A stretch of 18,428 nucleotides of DNA, from positions 1 to 18,428 of the forward strand of contig WAOZ01000066.1 in NCBI GenBank assembly GCA_015520975.1, in the 5' to 3' direction. The notes beneath the pieces are model-generated. The model searched no databases. It was given only the letters and a program-made list of their open reading frames with translations, and had not been told where the DNA came from. Made by a program: the position numbers and the translations under genes. Below, piece after piece: positions 1-7,443 of the stretch (within the stretch, counting starts at the first letter, position 1; the number at the start of each line of letters is the position of its first letter). Source of the DNA: DHVE2 group archaeon (lineage in GTDB: Archaea; Thermoplasmatota; Thermoplasmata; Thermoplasmatales; Aciduliprofundaceae).

Positions 1-1
1 C

Positions 2-445
2 GATATGAAGCGTGTGGATGGCGGATTGCTGGTGCAGGAATGGGATTTGAAAAAAATCGACGCTCTAAAAACCGTTTCGAATCGCAAACCTTCCGAGGAA
101 GAACTCAGAGATCTGATATTCGGCTGGTATGTTGTCAGGCATGTTAAAAGTAATGCAATAGTATTCGTGAAAAATCAGGCAACCGTTGGCGTTGGTGCAG
201 GGCAGATGAGTCGCGTGGATAGTGTGAAACTCGCCCGTATGAAAGCCGGAGAACGGGCGCAGGGCGCTGTAATGGCCTCTGACGCATTTTTCCCGTTCAG
301 AGATGCCATAGATGAAGCCTGTGCAGCTGGAATAACCGCGGTAATACAACCCGGCGGCTCTAAACGGGACCAGGAGGTCATAGACGCGATTAACGAACAC
401 GGTATGGCCATGGTGTTCACAGGCTACAGGGTGTTTAAACACTGA
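2..445 (+). CDS. purH: PurH, C-terminal part of AICAR transformylase (5' end outside window)
   Basis: This is the C-terminal end of the phosphoribosylaminoimidazolecarboxamide (AICAR) formyltransferase domain of PurH, which uses 10-formyltetrahydrofolate for the penultimate step of IMP synthesis in the cytoplasm. About 147 residues are visible. The frame is open to the left edge, so the ATG at 5 is internal. Family hallmarks seen are a VDGGLLVQ stretch near the left edge, SNAIVFVKN followed by VGVGAGQMSRVDS (folate/AICAR site), ASDAFFPFRDA, and a C-terminal TGYRVFKH ending. Whether the N-terminal IMP cyclohydrolase domain is present cannot be seen. The stop is 11 bases upstream of the next gene, which suggests co-transcription although the pathways are unrelated. 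Many archaea use PurP and PurO instead, so a PurH-type enzyme is informative about this lineage. Confidence 0.93.
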   Translation, partial: DMKRVDGGLLVQEWDLKKIDALKTVSNRKPSEEELRDLIFGWYVVRHVKSNAIVFVKNQATVGVGAGQMSRVDSVKLARMKAGERAQGAVMASDAFFPFRDAIDEACAAGITAVIQPGGSKRDQEVIDAINEHGMAMVFTGYRVFKH

Positions 446-456
446 GGTGTGAAAAT

Positions 457-1620
457 ATGCATCTCACAAAAGAAGAGGAGCATATTCTGGACGGAAAACT
501 CGGCGAAGGCTACGCAAGAATGATGAAAATACTTGTTAAGATCGGAGAAATTTACGGTGCTGAGAAACTCATACCTATAAAGTCGGCACAGATTTCGGGG
601 GTGTCGTACAACACCATAGGTGAATACGGACTGCATTTTCTCAGATCTCTGAAAGGTGTGAAGGTCAGCGTGCCCACGACGCTGAATCCACTTGGATTCG
701 ATTCAGAGCACTTATCGGAGATGAGCGTGGATGAGAAATTTTACAAAAAACAGATGGAGATAATCAAAGCATATCTGGATATGGGTATCAAGCCCACAGC
801 GACATGCACACCATACTATTACGACAACATCCCTTCATTTGGAGATCATATTGCATGGGCCGAGAGTTCTGCGGTTATTTATGCCAACTCCATTATAGGG
901 GCTAGGACGAACAGAGAGGGCGCTATAACCGCGCTGGCATCCGCAGTGATAGGTAAAACCCCCCTGTACGGATTGCATCTGAACGAGAATCGACACGCCA
1001 CGCATATAATAAGAACTGATTTTGAGTTGAAGCCCGTGGATTTTCCGCTTTTAGGAATTCATATCGGAAAAATCATAGACTCCGGGATTCCATATTTCAG
1101 AATCAAAGGAACTCAGGATGATTTGAAACTGCTCGGCGCTGCACTTGCCGCATCAGGCTCCATAGCAATGTATCATGTGGAGAACATCACTCCAGAATGG
1201 CAAAATGCGCTGATAGATAAAGTAGAAATTATAAATGTCGGAAGAGAGGATATAGAAGAACATTCAGATACCGTAGATGGAGAGCTTTATGCCATTGGCT
1301 GTCCGCACGCATCGCCGTCGGAACTCAGAATAATAGCAGAGTTTTTGAAGGATAAAAAGATAAAAAAAGATGCTAAACTGTGGATCTTCACCTCTAAATC
1401 GGTTAAAAGAGAGCATCAGGAACTTGTAAAAATAATAGAAAATGCTGGAGGCGTGGTTTTCGCAGACACATGCGTTGTCGTAAGCAACGCTGGTAAAATT
1501 TTCAGCAAAATAGTGACCACCTCGGGAAAGGCCAAGGTTTATCTTCAGAAAAAGAAATTCGGAGGCGCGAAGGTAATTGTGGTAGACATACACACACTTC
1601 TAAGGAGCGTGGTAGAATGA
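457..1620 (+). CDS. Phosphomevalonate dehydratase large subunit (aconitase X catalytic subunit)
   Basis: A 387-residue protein of the aconitase X family (formerly DUF521). In archaea it pairs with a small DUF126 subunit to dehydrate mevalonate 5-phosphate to trans-anhydromevalonate 5-phosphate in the modified archaeal mevalonate pathway to isoprenoids (family knowledge). Sequence support: the N-terminal LTKEEEHILDGKLGEGYARM signature, the SAQISGVSYNTIGEYG block, an IGARTNREG segment, and three well-separated cysteines, C117 (ATCTPY), C282 (GCPHASP) and C339 (ADTC). These fit the ligands expected for the iron-sulfur cluster. The start is an ATG preceded by GAGGTG at 446-451. The stop overlaps the next start in an ATGA. 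Other AcnX enzymes act on hydroxyproline derivatives, but those are mainly bacterial and usually sit in catabolic clusters, so the mevalonate role is preferred. Confidence 0.9.
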   Translation: MHLTKEEEHILDGKLGEGYARMMKILVKIGEIYGAEKLIPIKSAQISGVSYNTIGEYGLHFLRSLKGVKVSVPTTLNPLGFDSEHLSEMSVDEKFYKKQMEIIKAYLDMGIKPTATCTPYYYDNIPSFGDHIAWAESSAVIYANSIIGARTNREGAITALASAVIGKTPLYGLHLNENRHATHIIRTDFELKPVDFPLLGIHIGKIIDSGIPYFRIKGTQDDLKLLGAALAASGSIAMYHVENITPEWQNALIDKVEIINVGREDIEEHSDTVDGELYAIGCPHASPSELRIIAEFLKDKKIKKDAKLWIFTSKSVKREHQELVKIIENAGGVVFADTCVVVSNAGKIFSKIVTTSGKAKVYLQKKKFGGAKVIVVDIHTLLRSVVE

Positions 1621-2000
1621 TTCTCAAGGGCAGAGTTATTCAGGAGGGCTTCGCGCGGGGAGAGGTCGTGAAATTCGATGAGAAACTTATAGTCCTCGGC
1701 GATATAAACCCGAAAGATGGAACTGTTAAGGATATTCCCGTGAAGGGTAAAATACTTGTATTTCCCAGAGGCGCCGGGAGTACTGTTGGTTCATACACAA
1801 TATATGGCCTGAGATATTACGATAACGCCCCAGCGGGTATGATACTTGAAGAAGCGGAGACCATCGTGGCGGCTGGAGCCATAATCGCTGAGATACCCAC
1901 TGTGGATATGGTAGACATATCACAAATAAAGAATGGTGATTTTGTTGTAATCAATAACGGCACCGTTGAAATTATATCTTCCCGTCCACATACTCCATGA
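1617..2000 (+). CDS. Phosphomevalonate dehydratase small subunit (aconitase X swivel domain, DUF126)
   Basis: A 127-residue DUF126 protein, the swivelling-domain partner of the aconitase X large subunit; together they form the phosphomevalonate dehydratase of the archaeal mevalonate pathway. It starts in an ATGA overlap with the large subunit, with AAGGAG at 1602-1607 as ribosome binding site, so translation is probably coupled and subunit stoichiometry set locally. Family marks are GRVIQEGFARGEVVKF near the N-terminus, FPRGAGSTVGSY (residues 49-60, the substrate-facing serine/glycine loop typical of the family) and NAPAGMILEEAETIVAAGAI. The length is normal for the family. Its last 29 bases overlap the 3' end of the convergent gene on the minus strand, so the two coding regions use opposite strands of the same DNA at 1972-2000. 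Confidence 0.9.
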   Translation: MILKGRVIQEGFARGEVVKFDEKLIVLGDINPKDGTVKDIPVKGKILVFPRGAGSTVGSYTIYGLRYYDNAPAGMILEEAETIVAAGAIIAEIPTVDMVDISQIKNGDFVVINNGTVEIISSRPHTP

Positions 2001-5000
2001 TTTTCTGTATCGTTTCTTCGTCCATTTCCTCCACATTGAATAGAAACAGCGATTCCGTGGCTTTCACATCCTCTCTTATCTGTTGCAGAAATTCAAGCAT
2101 GGTTTCAACTCCGTTTATGGCGGCCATGAAATCGAAGCAATCCATGAGTATGAGTTTTCCGCCTCTGCCGAGAAATCTCTCAATTGATGCCTGCAATTTT
2201 TCTATCTCTTTGGGCTTTATGCTTTTTCCAATGGGTACATAGGAAATCCATATGATCTGTGTATTTTTAACATCGTATATCTTCTTCGCCTCGTCAGGCT
2301 CTTCCTTTGTAATGAGAAGTTTGCGTTCATTCTGCAGTTCTGGAGGCATATTTGCAAGGATCTTTGTGAATTCGCCCACCGCCACATAGACATTACCTTT
2401 TTCTATGCCCTTCTCCTCTATCTTAACGCGAATTGGGGCTCCGCATTTTGGACAGAACTCATCTTCTTTATCAAGTTCGGCACCGCAGAACGGGCACACT
2501 TCCTTACCTTTTATTTTCTTGGGCTTGAACGCTGTTCTGTAAAGATAGTCCCTTATTTTATTCGCAAAGTTCAGCGAGAAGCCGGGTATCTCAGCAAGTT
2601 CCGCTGGCGATGCCTGCATAAGTTCGTAAATGCTTCCATACCCCATATGGAACAAAATTTCCGCTTTGTTTTCCGCTATTCCGGGGATGCTCTGGAAGGC
2701 TCTCAGCACCCATTTCTTGAACAGGGGATTTATGCCTATCACAATATCGTATTCCATTATAGGCCATTCCACAACATAGGCATATTCAAGGTATCTGAAA
2801 TCCACATTGCGAGCGCGAGTACGGTCTCTGATCTCGTCCACATAGCCTCTTATTACTTTCATCACATCTTCATCGGCATAAATGCAAACATCGATCATAT
2901 CATCGTATTCCATCTCTATATCCTTGCGCATATAGTTTATTCTCCTTATGACCTCATTTATCAGCCTGATTCTGTGCGTGGATAAATCACGCTCAATATT
3001 GATATAAAGCGAGCCGTATTTTGTGGGCACTTTAATGTATCCTTTTGGCACCTTTTCAACAAATTTGACCATTTCCGGAGTTATTTTAACTATGAATCCT
3101 TCAATACCCATAGTGTATCCGCCTTTGTTCAGCGCATTCATTATCTCCTTCACATTCTTTCTTTTAAGCAGAAACGCAATCTTCGGTGCCCACGCGCGAT
3201 ACATCTTGCCTATCGCCTGAACATTTGGTTCCACATCAAGTTCCATTTCGTCCCATCTCTCGGTGGCATTGAAAACCAATATGTTGCACATGCGTATTAC
3301 AGCACTGGCGAATTTTTTCACATCCTCCGCCCTATCTGAGACAAATACCACCTTCTTAAGAGGCTCTCGAAGCGTTATACCTCGTTCATGTCTGAACTTG
3401 CGCAATATCTTTATTATGTCCCTGACAACCTCTATACCTGTCTCCTCCTTAACATCGTACTGGTTTATTCTCGGCTCGCCGTAACCGATCCTATCTAAAA
3501 GAGCTTTAGAGAACTCGGGTAAATACGGATACGCGAGAACCAGCGCATCCTCTATGGGCGTAGATACTAAAGGCTCCTTTCTACGCAAAGGAACATAAAA
3601 ATGGGATAAATCGTTAACCACAAACTCGTAAAGTATGTTGAAAGAGGAGGCAAATCTCCGCATTTGCATTCTTTTCAGTATCTCCTTTTTGACTGCCTCG
3701 GCGCGATAAAGAATCCAGATATCTGCAGAATCCATAGGCTGCCGCGTACCGTAAATTTCTATATACTCCACGAGATTTTTAAGAATTGTTTTGAATTTTC
3801 GAACGCGAGCAAGATCGCTTTCTGATATGCTTCCTCTTCTTTTGGATATGAGTACGCATCTTTTATCTTCATCCATCTCATCTGCAATATGATGAAATAG
3901 AACTTTCGTATTATCAAACCACTTTTTCCCTATGCTTCTGGCAATGGTGTTCAAGTATTCTCCAACACCCCGCCTCTTATGATGTATGAAAAGCGCTTCG
4001 GATGATCCGTTTTTAACCACACCGTAATAATAACCAAGGGGCAAAACTCTGAAATCATAGGAAAATTTAACTTCCATTACATTACCGCATATAGGGCACT
4101 CTCTTATCTTCATACCATATTCCAAATTCCCGCAATTTTCACAGTAAAGAAGCGGGATTCGATACTCCCCACTACGCGAAGATATTTTCACTGCTTTCTC
4201 ACCGTCTACAATACCAACATTGGGAACTTTTATTTCTTGGAGCGTGGAGGCACACTGGGGACAACGCGGTCTCGTAACAACCTTTTTTATGGAATAAATA
4301 ACAACATAGGAAGATATCCGTCCTTTCAATCGATATCTGCTTTTTTCTTTGTTTGTTATGAATCTGGTCTCAAAATCCCCAAATACCACAAAATTTGAAA
4401 TTTTCTCTTTTTTCAGATCTGAAGCCTTTATCTCGGTTATACTCTCTTCCGGAACTTCTATGTCTTTTACAAATACTTTTTTCAAATAGGTGGGTGCCAC
4501 CCATCTGTCTCTGTCAAGTTGCACGAGGAGAAGTGTGTCATCTTTGTTTATCGCTATACCCACGGGCTCAAGATTTTTCAGTATGGTTCCAACAAAATAT
4601 AGTCGTCTTCCGATCCTAACCTTTGCCACATTCTCCTCAGTTTCCCGCTCTTCGAATATCACATCCCGCGGTAAATAATACTCATCGCAATTTTCACAGT
4701 AATATTTTCTTTCGTGGATTATTTTTATCTTTTTTTCACGGAACAGTTTCTCTATCAGCTGATTCAGATATGCCACATAATCATCCACAGATTGTATTTC
4801 AATAGAATTAAGCATTTTTTTAAGCTGGGAAATGTCATCATCGCTGAATCCCGAGCATATAGCCTCCACAGAGGTTTTTACACCTCTGATTTCAAGAAAT
4901 CGGGAATAGCAATCATAGTGTATGATCTCGTCGCGTATAAAGCCGTTTAAGCCATCATACATAGGATAAGTGTAAATTTTTCCGCCCATTATCGGAGCAC

Positions 5001-5046
5001 CATCTCCCATAACAATTTTCACGAATATATATCTATCGCTTAGCAA
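1972..5046 (-). CDS. IleRS-derived pseudo-aminoacyl-tRNA synthetase fused to HhH, zinc ribbon and DUF835
   Basis: A 1024-residue protein resembling isoleucyl-tRNA synthetase along most of its length but lacking the catalytic signatures. Residues 23-54 align with the HIGH region (NGFIRDEIIHY matches the helix after HIGH), but HIGH itself reads YPMY. C117/C120 match the first CP1 zinc knuckle; residues 154-193 resemble only the start of the editing domain. More CxxC pairs follow at 262/265, 302/305 and 317/320. At 391-404 DEDKRCVLISKRRG stands where DEDGRKMSKRxGN is expected. Residues 440-520 are an anticodon-binding domain (EFVVNDLSHFYV) and 535-760 the IleRS C-terminal domain (RHERGITLREPLKKV; INEVIRRINYMRK). 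Then come two HhH motifs (780-836), a zinc ribbon (C851, C854, C865, C868) and DUF835 (about 884-1024). The open frame argues for a functional protein. The start is uncertain: TTG at 5046, GTG at 5022, ATG at 5010 or 4989. It is unlikely to be the cell's real IleRS. Function unknown; a tRNA-binding sensor is inference. Confidence 0.8.
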   Translation of the reverse strand: MLSDRYIFVKIVMGDGAPIMGGKIYTYPMYDGLNGFIRDEIIHYDCYSRFLEIRGVKTSVEAICSGFSDDDISQLKKMLNSIEIQSVDDYVAYLNQLIEKLFREKKIKIIHERKYYCENCDEYYLPRDVIFEERETEENVAKVRIGRRLYFVGTILKNLEPVGIAINKDDTLLLVQLDRDRWVAPTYLKKVFVKDIEVPEESITEIKASDLKKEKISNFVVFGDFETRFITNKEKSRYRLKGRISSYVVIYSIKKVVTRPRCPQCASTLQEIKVPNVGIVDGEKAVKISSRSGEYRIPLLYCENCGNLEYGMKIRECPICGNVMEVKFSYDFRVLPLGYYYGVVKNGSSEALFIHHKRRGVGEYLNTIARSIGKKWFDNTKVLFHHIADEMDEDKRCVLISKRRGSISESDLARVRKFKTILKNLVEYIEIYGTRQPMDSADIWILYRAEAVKKEILKRMQMRRFASSFNILYEFVVNDLSHFYVPLRRKEPLVSTPIEDALVLAYPYLPEFSKALLDRIGYGEPRINQYDVKEETGIEVVRDIIKILRKFRHERGITLREPLKKVVFVSDRAEDVKKFASAVIRMCNILVFNATERWDEMELDVEPNVQAIGKMYRAWAPKIAFLLKRKNVKEIMNALNKGGYTMGIEGFIVKITPEMVKFVEKVPKGYIKVPTKYGSLYINIERDLSTHRIRLINEVIRRINYMRKDIEMEYDDMIDVCIYADEDVMKVIRGYVDEIRDRTRARNVDFRYLEYAYVVEWPIMEYDIVIGINPLFKKWVLRAFQSIPGIAENKAEILFHMGYGSIYELMQASPAELAEIPGFSLNFANKIRDYLYRTAFKPKKIKGKEVCPFCGAELDKEDEFCPKCGAPIRVKIEEKGIEKGNVYVAVGEFTKILANMPPELQNERKLLITKEEPDEAKKIYDVKNTQIIWISYVPIGKSIKPKEIEKLQASIERFLGRGGKLILMDCFDFMAAINGVETMLEFLQQIREDVKATESLFLFNVEEMDEETIQKIMEYVDGKI

Positions 5047-5047
5047 G

Positions 5048-5057
5048 TTATAAATAA
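5048..5057 (+). promoter_or_regulatory. TATA box of asnS, possibly shared with the divergent gene
   Basis: TTATAAATAA is centred about 26 bases upstream of the asnS ATG, the spacing expected for an archaeal TATA box driving a leaderless or nearly leaderless transcript. The whole gap to the outermost divergent start is only 31 bases and holds no clear Shine-Dalgarno for asnS. Read on the minus strand the same element (TTTATAAC) lies about 30 bases upstream of the GTG at 5022, so it could also serve the pseudo-synthetase gene. No transcript data support this. Confidence 0.55.
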
Positions 5058-5077
5058 AACACTTTCATGGGCTACAT

Positions 5078-6370
5078 ATGGATCTGAAAATAGAAGATGT
5101 GCTCTCCGACGATTTCATCGGAAAAGAGGTCCACCTCAGAGGCTGGATTTACAGGAAGAGAAGGATGGGAAAAATCATATTCGTGGTTTTGAGAGATTCC
5201 ACGGATATTATCCAGTGTGTTGTTGAAAAGAAAAATGTTGGACCCGAAGTCTTCAAAATGCTTGATAAGGTTGGTGTTGAATCCTCTCTGGAATTGCGGG
5301 GCAAAATTAGAAAAGAGAGTAGAGCGCCAACCGGATACGAAGTTGATGTTTCAATGGTAAATATCATCGGCCCCTCCTACAATTTCCCCATATCAAAAGA
5401 CAAAAGCGATGAGTTTCTGCTCGATAACAGACATCTATGGGTCAGAAGCAGAGAGATGAATGCAATACTAAAAATAAGGGCCACAGTCTTTGATGCCATT
5501 CACGAATTTTTCAAAAATAATGGATACTACGAAACTCAGGCGCCTATGTTCGTTACTGGTGCTGTGGAAGGCGGTGCAACACTTTTTGAAGTGCCGTATT
5601 TTGGAAGGAAAGCCTATCTCACACAGAGCGCGCAGTTCTACCTTGAAACACTCATATTCTCATTAGAGAAGGTTTATACCGTTGCGCCGAGTTTCAGAGC
5701 GGAGAAAAGCAGAACACGGCGTCATCTCACAGAGTTCTGGCACGCTGAGGCTGAAGCTGCCTGGTACCATAATAAAGATATGATGAGAGATGAGGAAGAG
5801 ATGATCGTGTACATCATAAACGCCGTGGTGGACAGAAGAAAAAAAGAGTTGGAATTCCTAAAAAGAGATGTGAGTTTGCTTAAAAATGTTGATAAGCCCT
5901 TTGAAAGAATGAAATACGAAAAATTGATTGAATTTGCCCAGAGCATAGGGGTGGATATAAAATACGGTGATGATCTGGGTGCAGATGAAGAGTTCGCAAT
6001 CACCAAAAATTTTGAGAAGCCTGTATTTGTAACCCATTATCCGCGGGATATTAAACCGTTCTATCATAGACCGGACCCTGAAAACCCCTCCGTGGTGCTG
6101 TGCCATGATCTTCTCGCACCGGAAGGTTACGGAGAGATAATAGGTGGAGGCGAGAGAATCTACAAACTGGAGGTCTTGCTAAGCAGAATGGAAGAAGAAG
6201 GGCTCAATCCTGACGATTATTATTGGTATGTGGATCTAAGAAAGTATGGTAGCGTGCCTCACGCAGGATTTGGGCTTGGTGTTGATCGCCTGATAATGTG
6301 GATCGCAGGACTATCACACATAAAATATGCCATACCTTATCCAAGAACTACGAGAAGAACGAAACCATAA
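5078..6370 (+). CDS. asnS: Asparaginyl-tRNA synthetase
   Basis: A 430-residue class IIb aminoacyl-tRNA synthetase that charges tRNA(Asn) with asparagine in the cytoplasm. Residues 1-105 form the OB-fold anticodon-binding domain (VHLRGWIYRKRRMGK). The catalytic domain shows motif 2 around residues 208-228 (FRAEKSRTRRHLTEFWHAEAE) and motif 3 near the C-terminus (GFGLGVDRLIMWI, ending PYPRTTRRTKP). The stretch EIIGGGERIYKLE identifies AsnRS; archaeal AspRS has an EITSGAQR-type sequence there. Length is normal for the archaeal short form. The ATG at 5078 fits a TATA box centred at about -26, suggesting leaderless translation. It is divergent from the IleRS-like fusion gene and convergent with the oppF gene, leaving 35 bases between stops. 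Encoding AsnRS implies direct asparagine charging rather than sole reliance on transamidation. Confidence 0.95.
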   Translation: MDLKIEDVLSDDFIGKEVHLRGWIYRKRRMGKIIFVVLRDSTDIIQCVVEKKNVGPEVFKMLDKVGVESSLELRGKIRKESRAPTGYEVDVSMVNIIGPSYNFPISKDKSDEFLLDNRHLWVRSREMNAILKIRATVFDAIHEFFKNNGYYETQAPMFVTGAVEGGATLFEVPYFGRKAYLTQSAQFYLETLIFSLEKVYTVAPSFRAEKSRTRRHLTEFWHAEAEAAWYHNKDMMRDEEEMIVYIINAVVDRRKKELEFLKRDVSLLKNVDKPFERMKYEKLIEFAQSIGVDIKYGDDLGADEEFAITKNFEKPVFVTHYPRDIKPFYHRPDPENPSVVLCHDLLAPEGYGEIIGGGERIYKLEVLLSRMEEEGLNPDDYYWYVDLRKYGSVPHAGFGLGVDRLIMWIAGLSHIKYAIPYPRTTRRTKP

Positions 6371-6380
6371 ATGGATCCTA

Positions 6381-6401
6381 GAAAAAATACAAAAAAAATG
6401 G
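6381..6401 (-). terminator. T-rich terminator of the peptide transporter operon
   Basis: On the minus strand, just past the oppF stop, two T-runs (eight and six T) are separated by a short G/A-containing spacer. Oligo-U tracts without a hairpin are typical of archaeal intrinsic termination. The same short gap separates the convergent asnS gene, whose own plus-strand sequence here is A-rich and does not look like a terminator. Confidence 0.5.
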
Positions 6402-6405
6402 AAAA

Positions 6406-7443
6406 TCAAACTGCTTCAACGGTCTTTTCCTCGGCAACCCCCTCTTCTTCCGCAAATTTTTCTGCGAAGTGGCAGGCCACATAATGACCTTCTGTAACTT
6501 CCACCAGAGGGGGCTCTTTTACATCGCATAGACCTTTTTTGAAGTACGGGCATCTGGGCCAGAATCTGCAACCAGGTGGCAGATTGATCGGGCTCGGAAT
6601 CTCTCCCTTGATCTCCACACGGCCATGCTTGTGATCTGGATCGGGCACTGGCACTGCGGAAATAAGCGCTCGGGTGTATGGATGCAACGGATTGAATATA
6701 ACTCTGTCAGTCTCTGCGGTTTCCACTATTTTTCCAAGATACATAACCGCAATTCTATCAGACATGTAACGTGCCACAGCTATATCGTGTGTTATGAATA
6801 AGAATGGTATGCCGTATTTATCTCTCAAATCAAGCATCAGATTCATCACACCCGCCCGTATAGATACATCAAGCATTGAAACGGGCTCATCGGCTACTAT
6901 GAACTTGGGTCTCAAAACCAGTGCCCTTGCAATTGCAACTCTCTGTCTCTGACCACCACTTAATTCATGCGGAAAGCGCTCCAGGTACTCTTCGGCCGGC
7001 TTAAGTTCAGCATCTTCAAGTGCTTTTATAACCAATTCAACGCGTTCATCGTAAGTATCACCAATTCCGTGTATTATCAGAGGCTCCATTATGGTTTTCA
7101 TAACAGTTAATCTTGGATTCAGAGATTCATACGGATCTTGAAATATCATCTGCACTTTTCTTCTGTAATCCTTTAACTCTTTGCCTTTGTGAACGGCTAT
7201 ATCCTGGCCTTCAAAGTATATATGGCCTCCAGTAGGATCTTCAAGGCGGGTTAAAAGTCTTCCCGTCGTGGTTTTACCGCATCCTGATTCTCCTACTAAA
7301 CCTAATATTTCACCACGATGTATATCGAAACTGATGCCGTCTACAGCTTTGACATATATCGGCTCACCAAAGAATTTAAACATTCCTATGTGCAGTTCAA
7401 AGTATTTTTTAAGATTCTCCACTCTAACTACCACATCACTCAT
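6406..7443 (-). CDS. oppF: Oligopeptide/dipeptide ABC transporter ATP-binding protein (OppF/DppF type)
   Basis: A 345-residue ATPase that powers peptide import together with the neighbouring OppD-type subunit on the cytoplasmic face. Visible motifs: Walker A GESGCGKT (51-58), Q-loop MIFQDP (Q102), signature LSGGQRQR (161-168), Walker B FIVADEP with E186, and the switch histidine in ITHD (H219). The C-terminal oligopeptide-specific region has the GCRFWPRCPY motif, with C292, C298, C306 and C324 in the spacing known to bind an iron-sulfur cluster in some DppD proteins. The frame is open upstream to 7653, but the ATG at 7443 is chosen because the conserved fold begins there (MSDVVVRVENLKKYF) and GGTGAGG lies just upstream. 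It overlaps the oppD stop by 8 bases. Its Walker A DNA is identical over 41 bases to that of oppD. Confidence 0.93.
   Translation of the reverse strand: MSDVVVRVENLKKYFELHIGMFKFFGEPIYVKAVDGISFDIHRGEILGLVGESGCGKTTTGRLLTRLEDPTGGHIYFEGQDIAVHKGKELKDYRRKVQMIFQDPYESLNPRLTVMKTIMEPLIIHGIGDTYDERVELVIKALEDAELKPAEEYLERFPHELSGGQRQRVAIARALVLRPKFIVADEPVSMLDVSIRAGVMNLMLDLRDKYGIPFLFITHDIAVARYMSDRIAVMYLGKIVETAETDRVIFNPLHPYTRALISAVPVPDPDHKHGRVEIKGEIPSPINLPPGCRFWPRCPYFKKGLCDVKEPPLVEVTEGHYVACHFAEKFAEEEGVAEEKTVEAV
7262..7302. repeat. 41-base identical tract, copy 1 (Walker A region of oppF)
   Basis: This tract is base-for-base identical to 8331-8371 in oppD and encodes GLVGESGCGKTTTG, the Walker A region, on the minus strand. 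Identity includes third codon positions, while the bases just outside differ, although the two proteins are otherwise clearly diverged. Confidence 0.95.

Noticed and set aside
65..442. 125-codon open frame on the minus strand across purH
   Set aside because: Shadow of purH, whose sense translation matches the family closely.
1972..5046. Reading the 1024-residue protein as the cell's real IleRS, or as a decaying pseudogene
   Set aside because: HIGH, KMSKS and most of the editing domain are missing, so it is not a normal IleRS. Over a thousand codons stay open and extra intact domains are attached, so it is not decaying.
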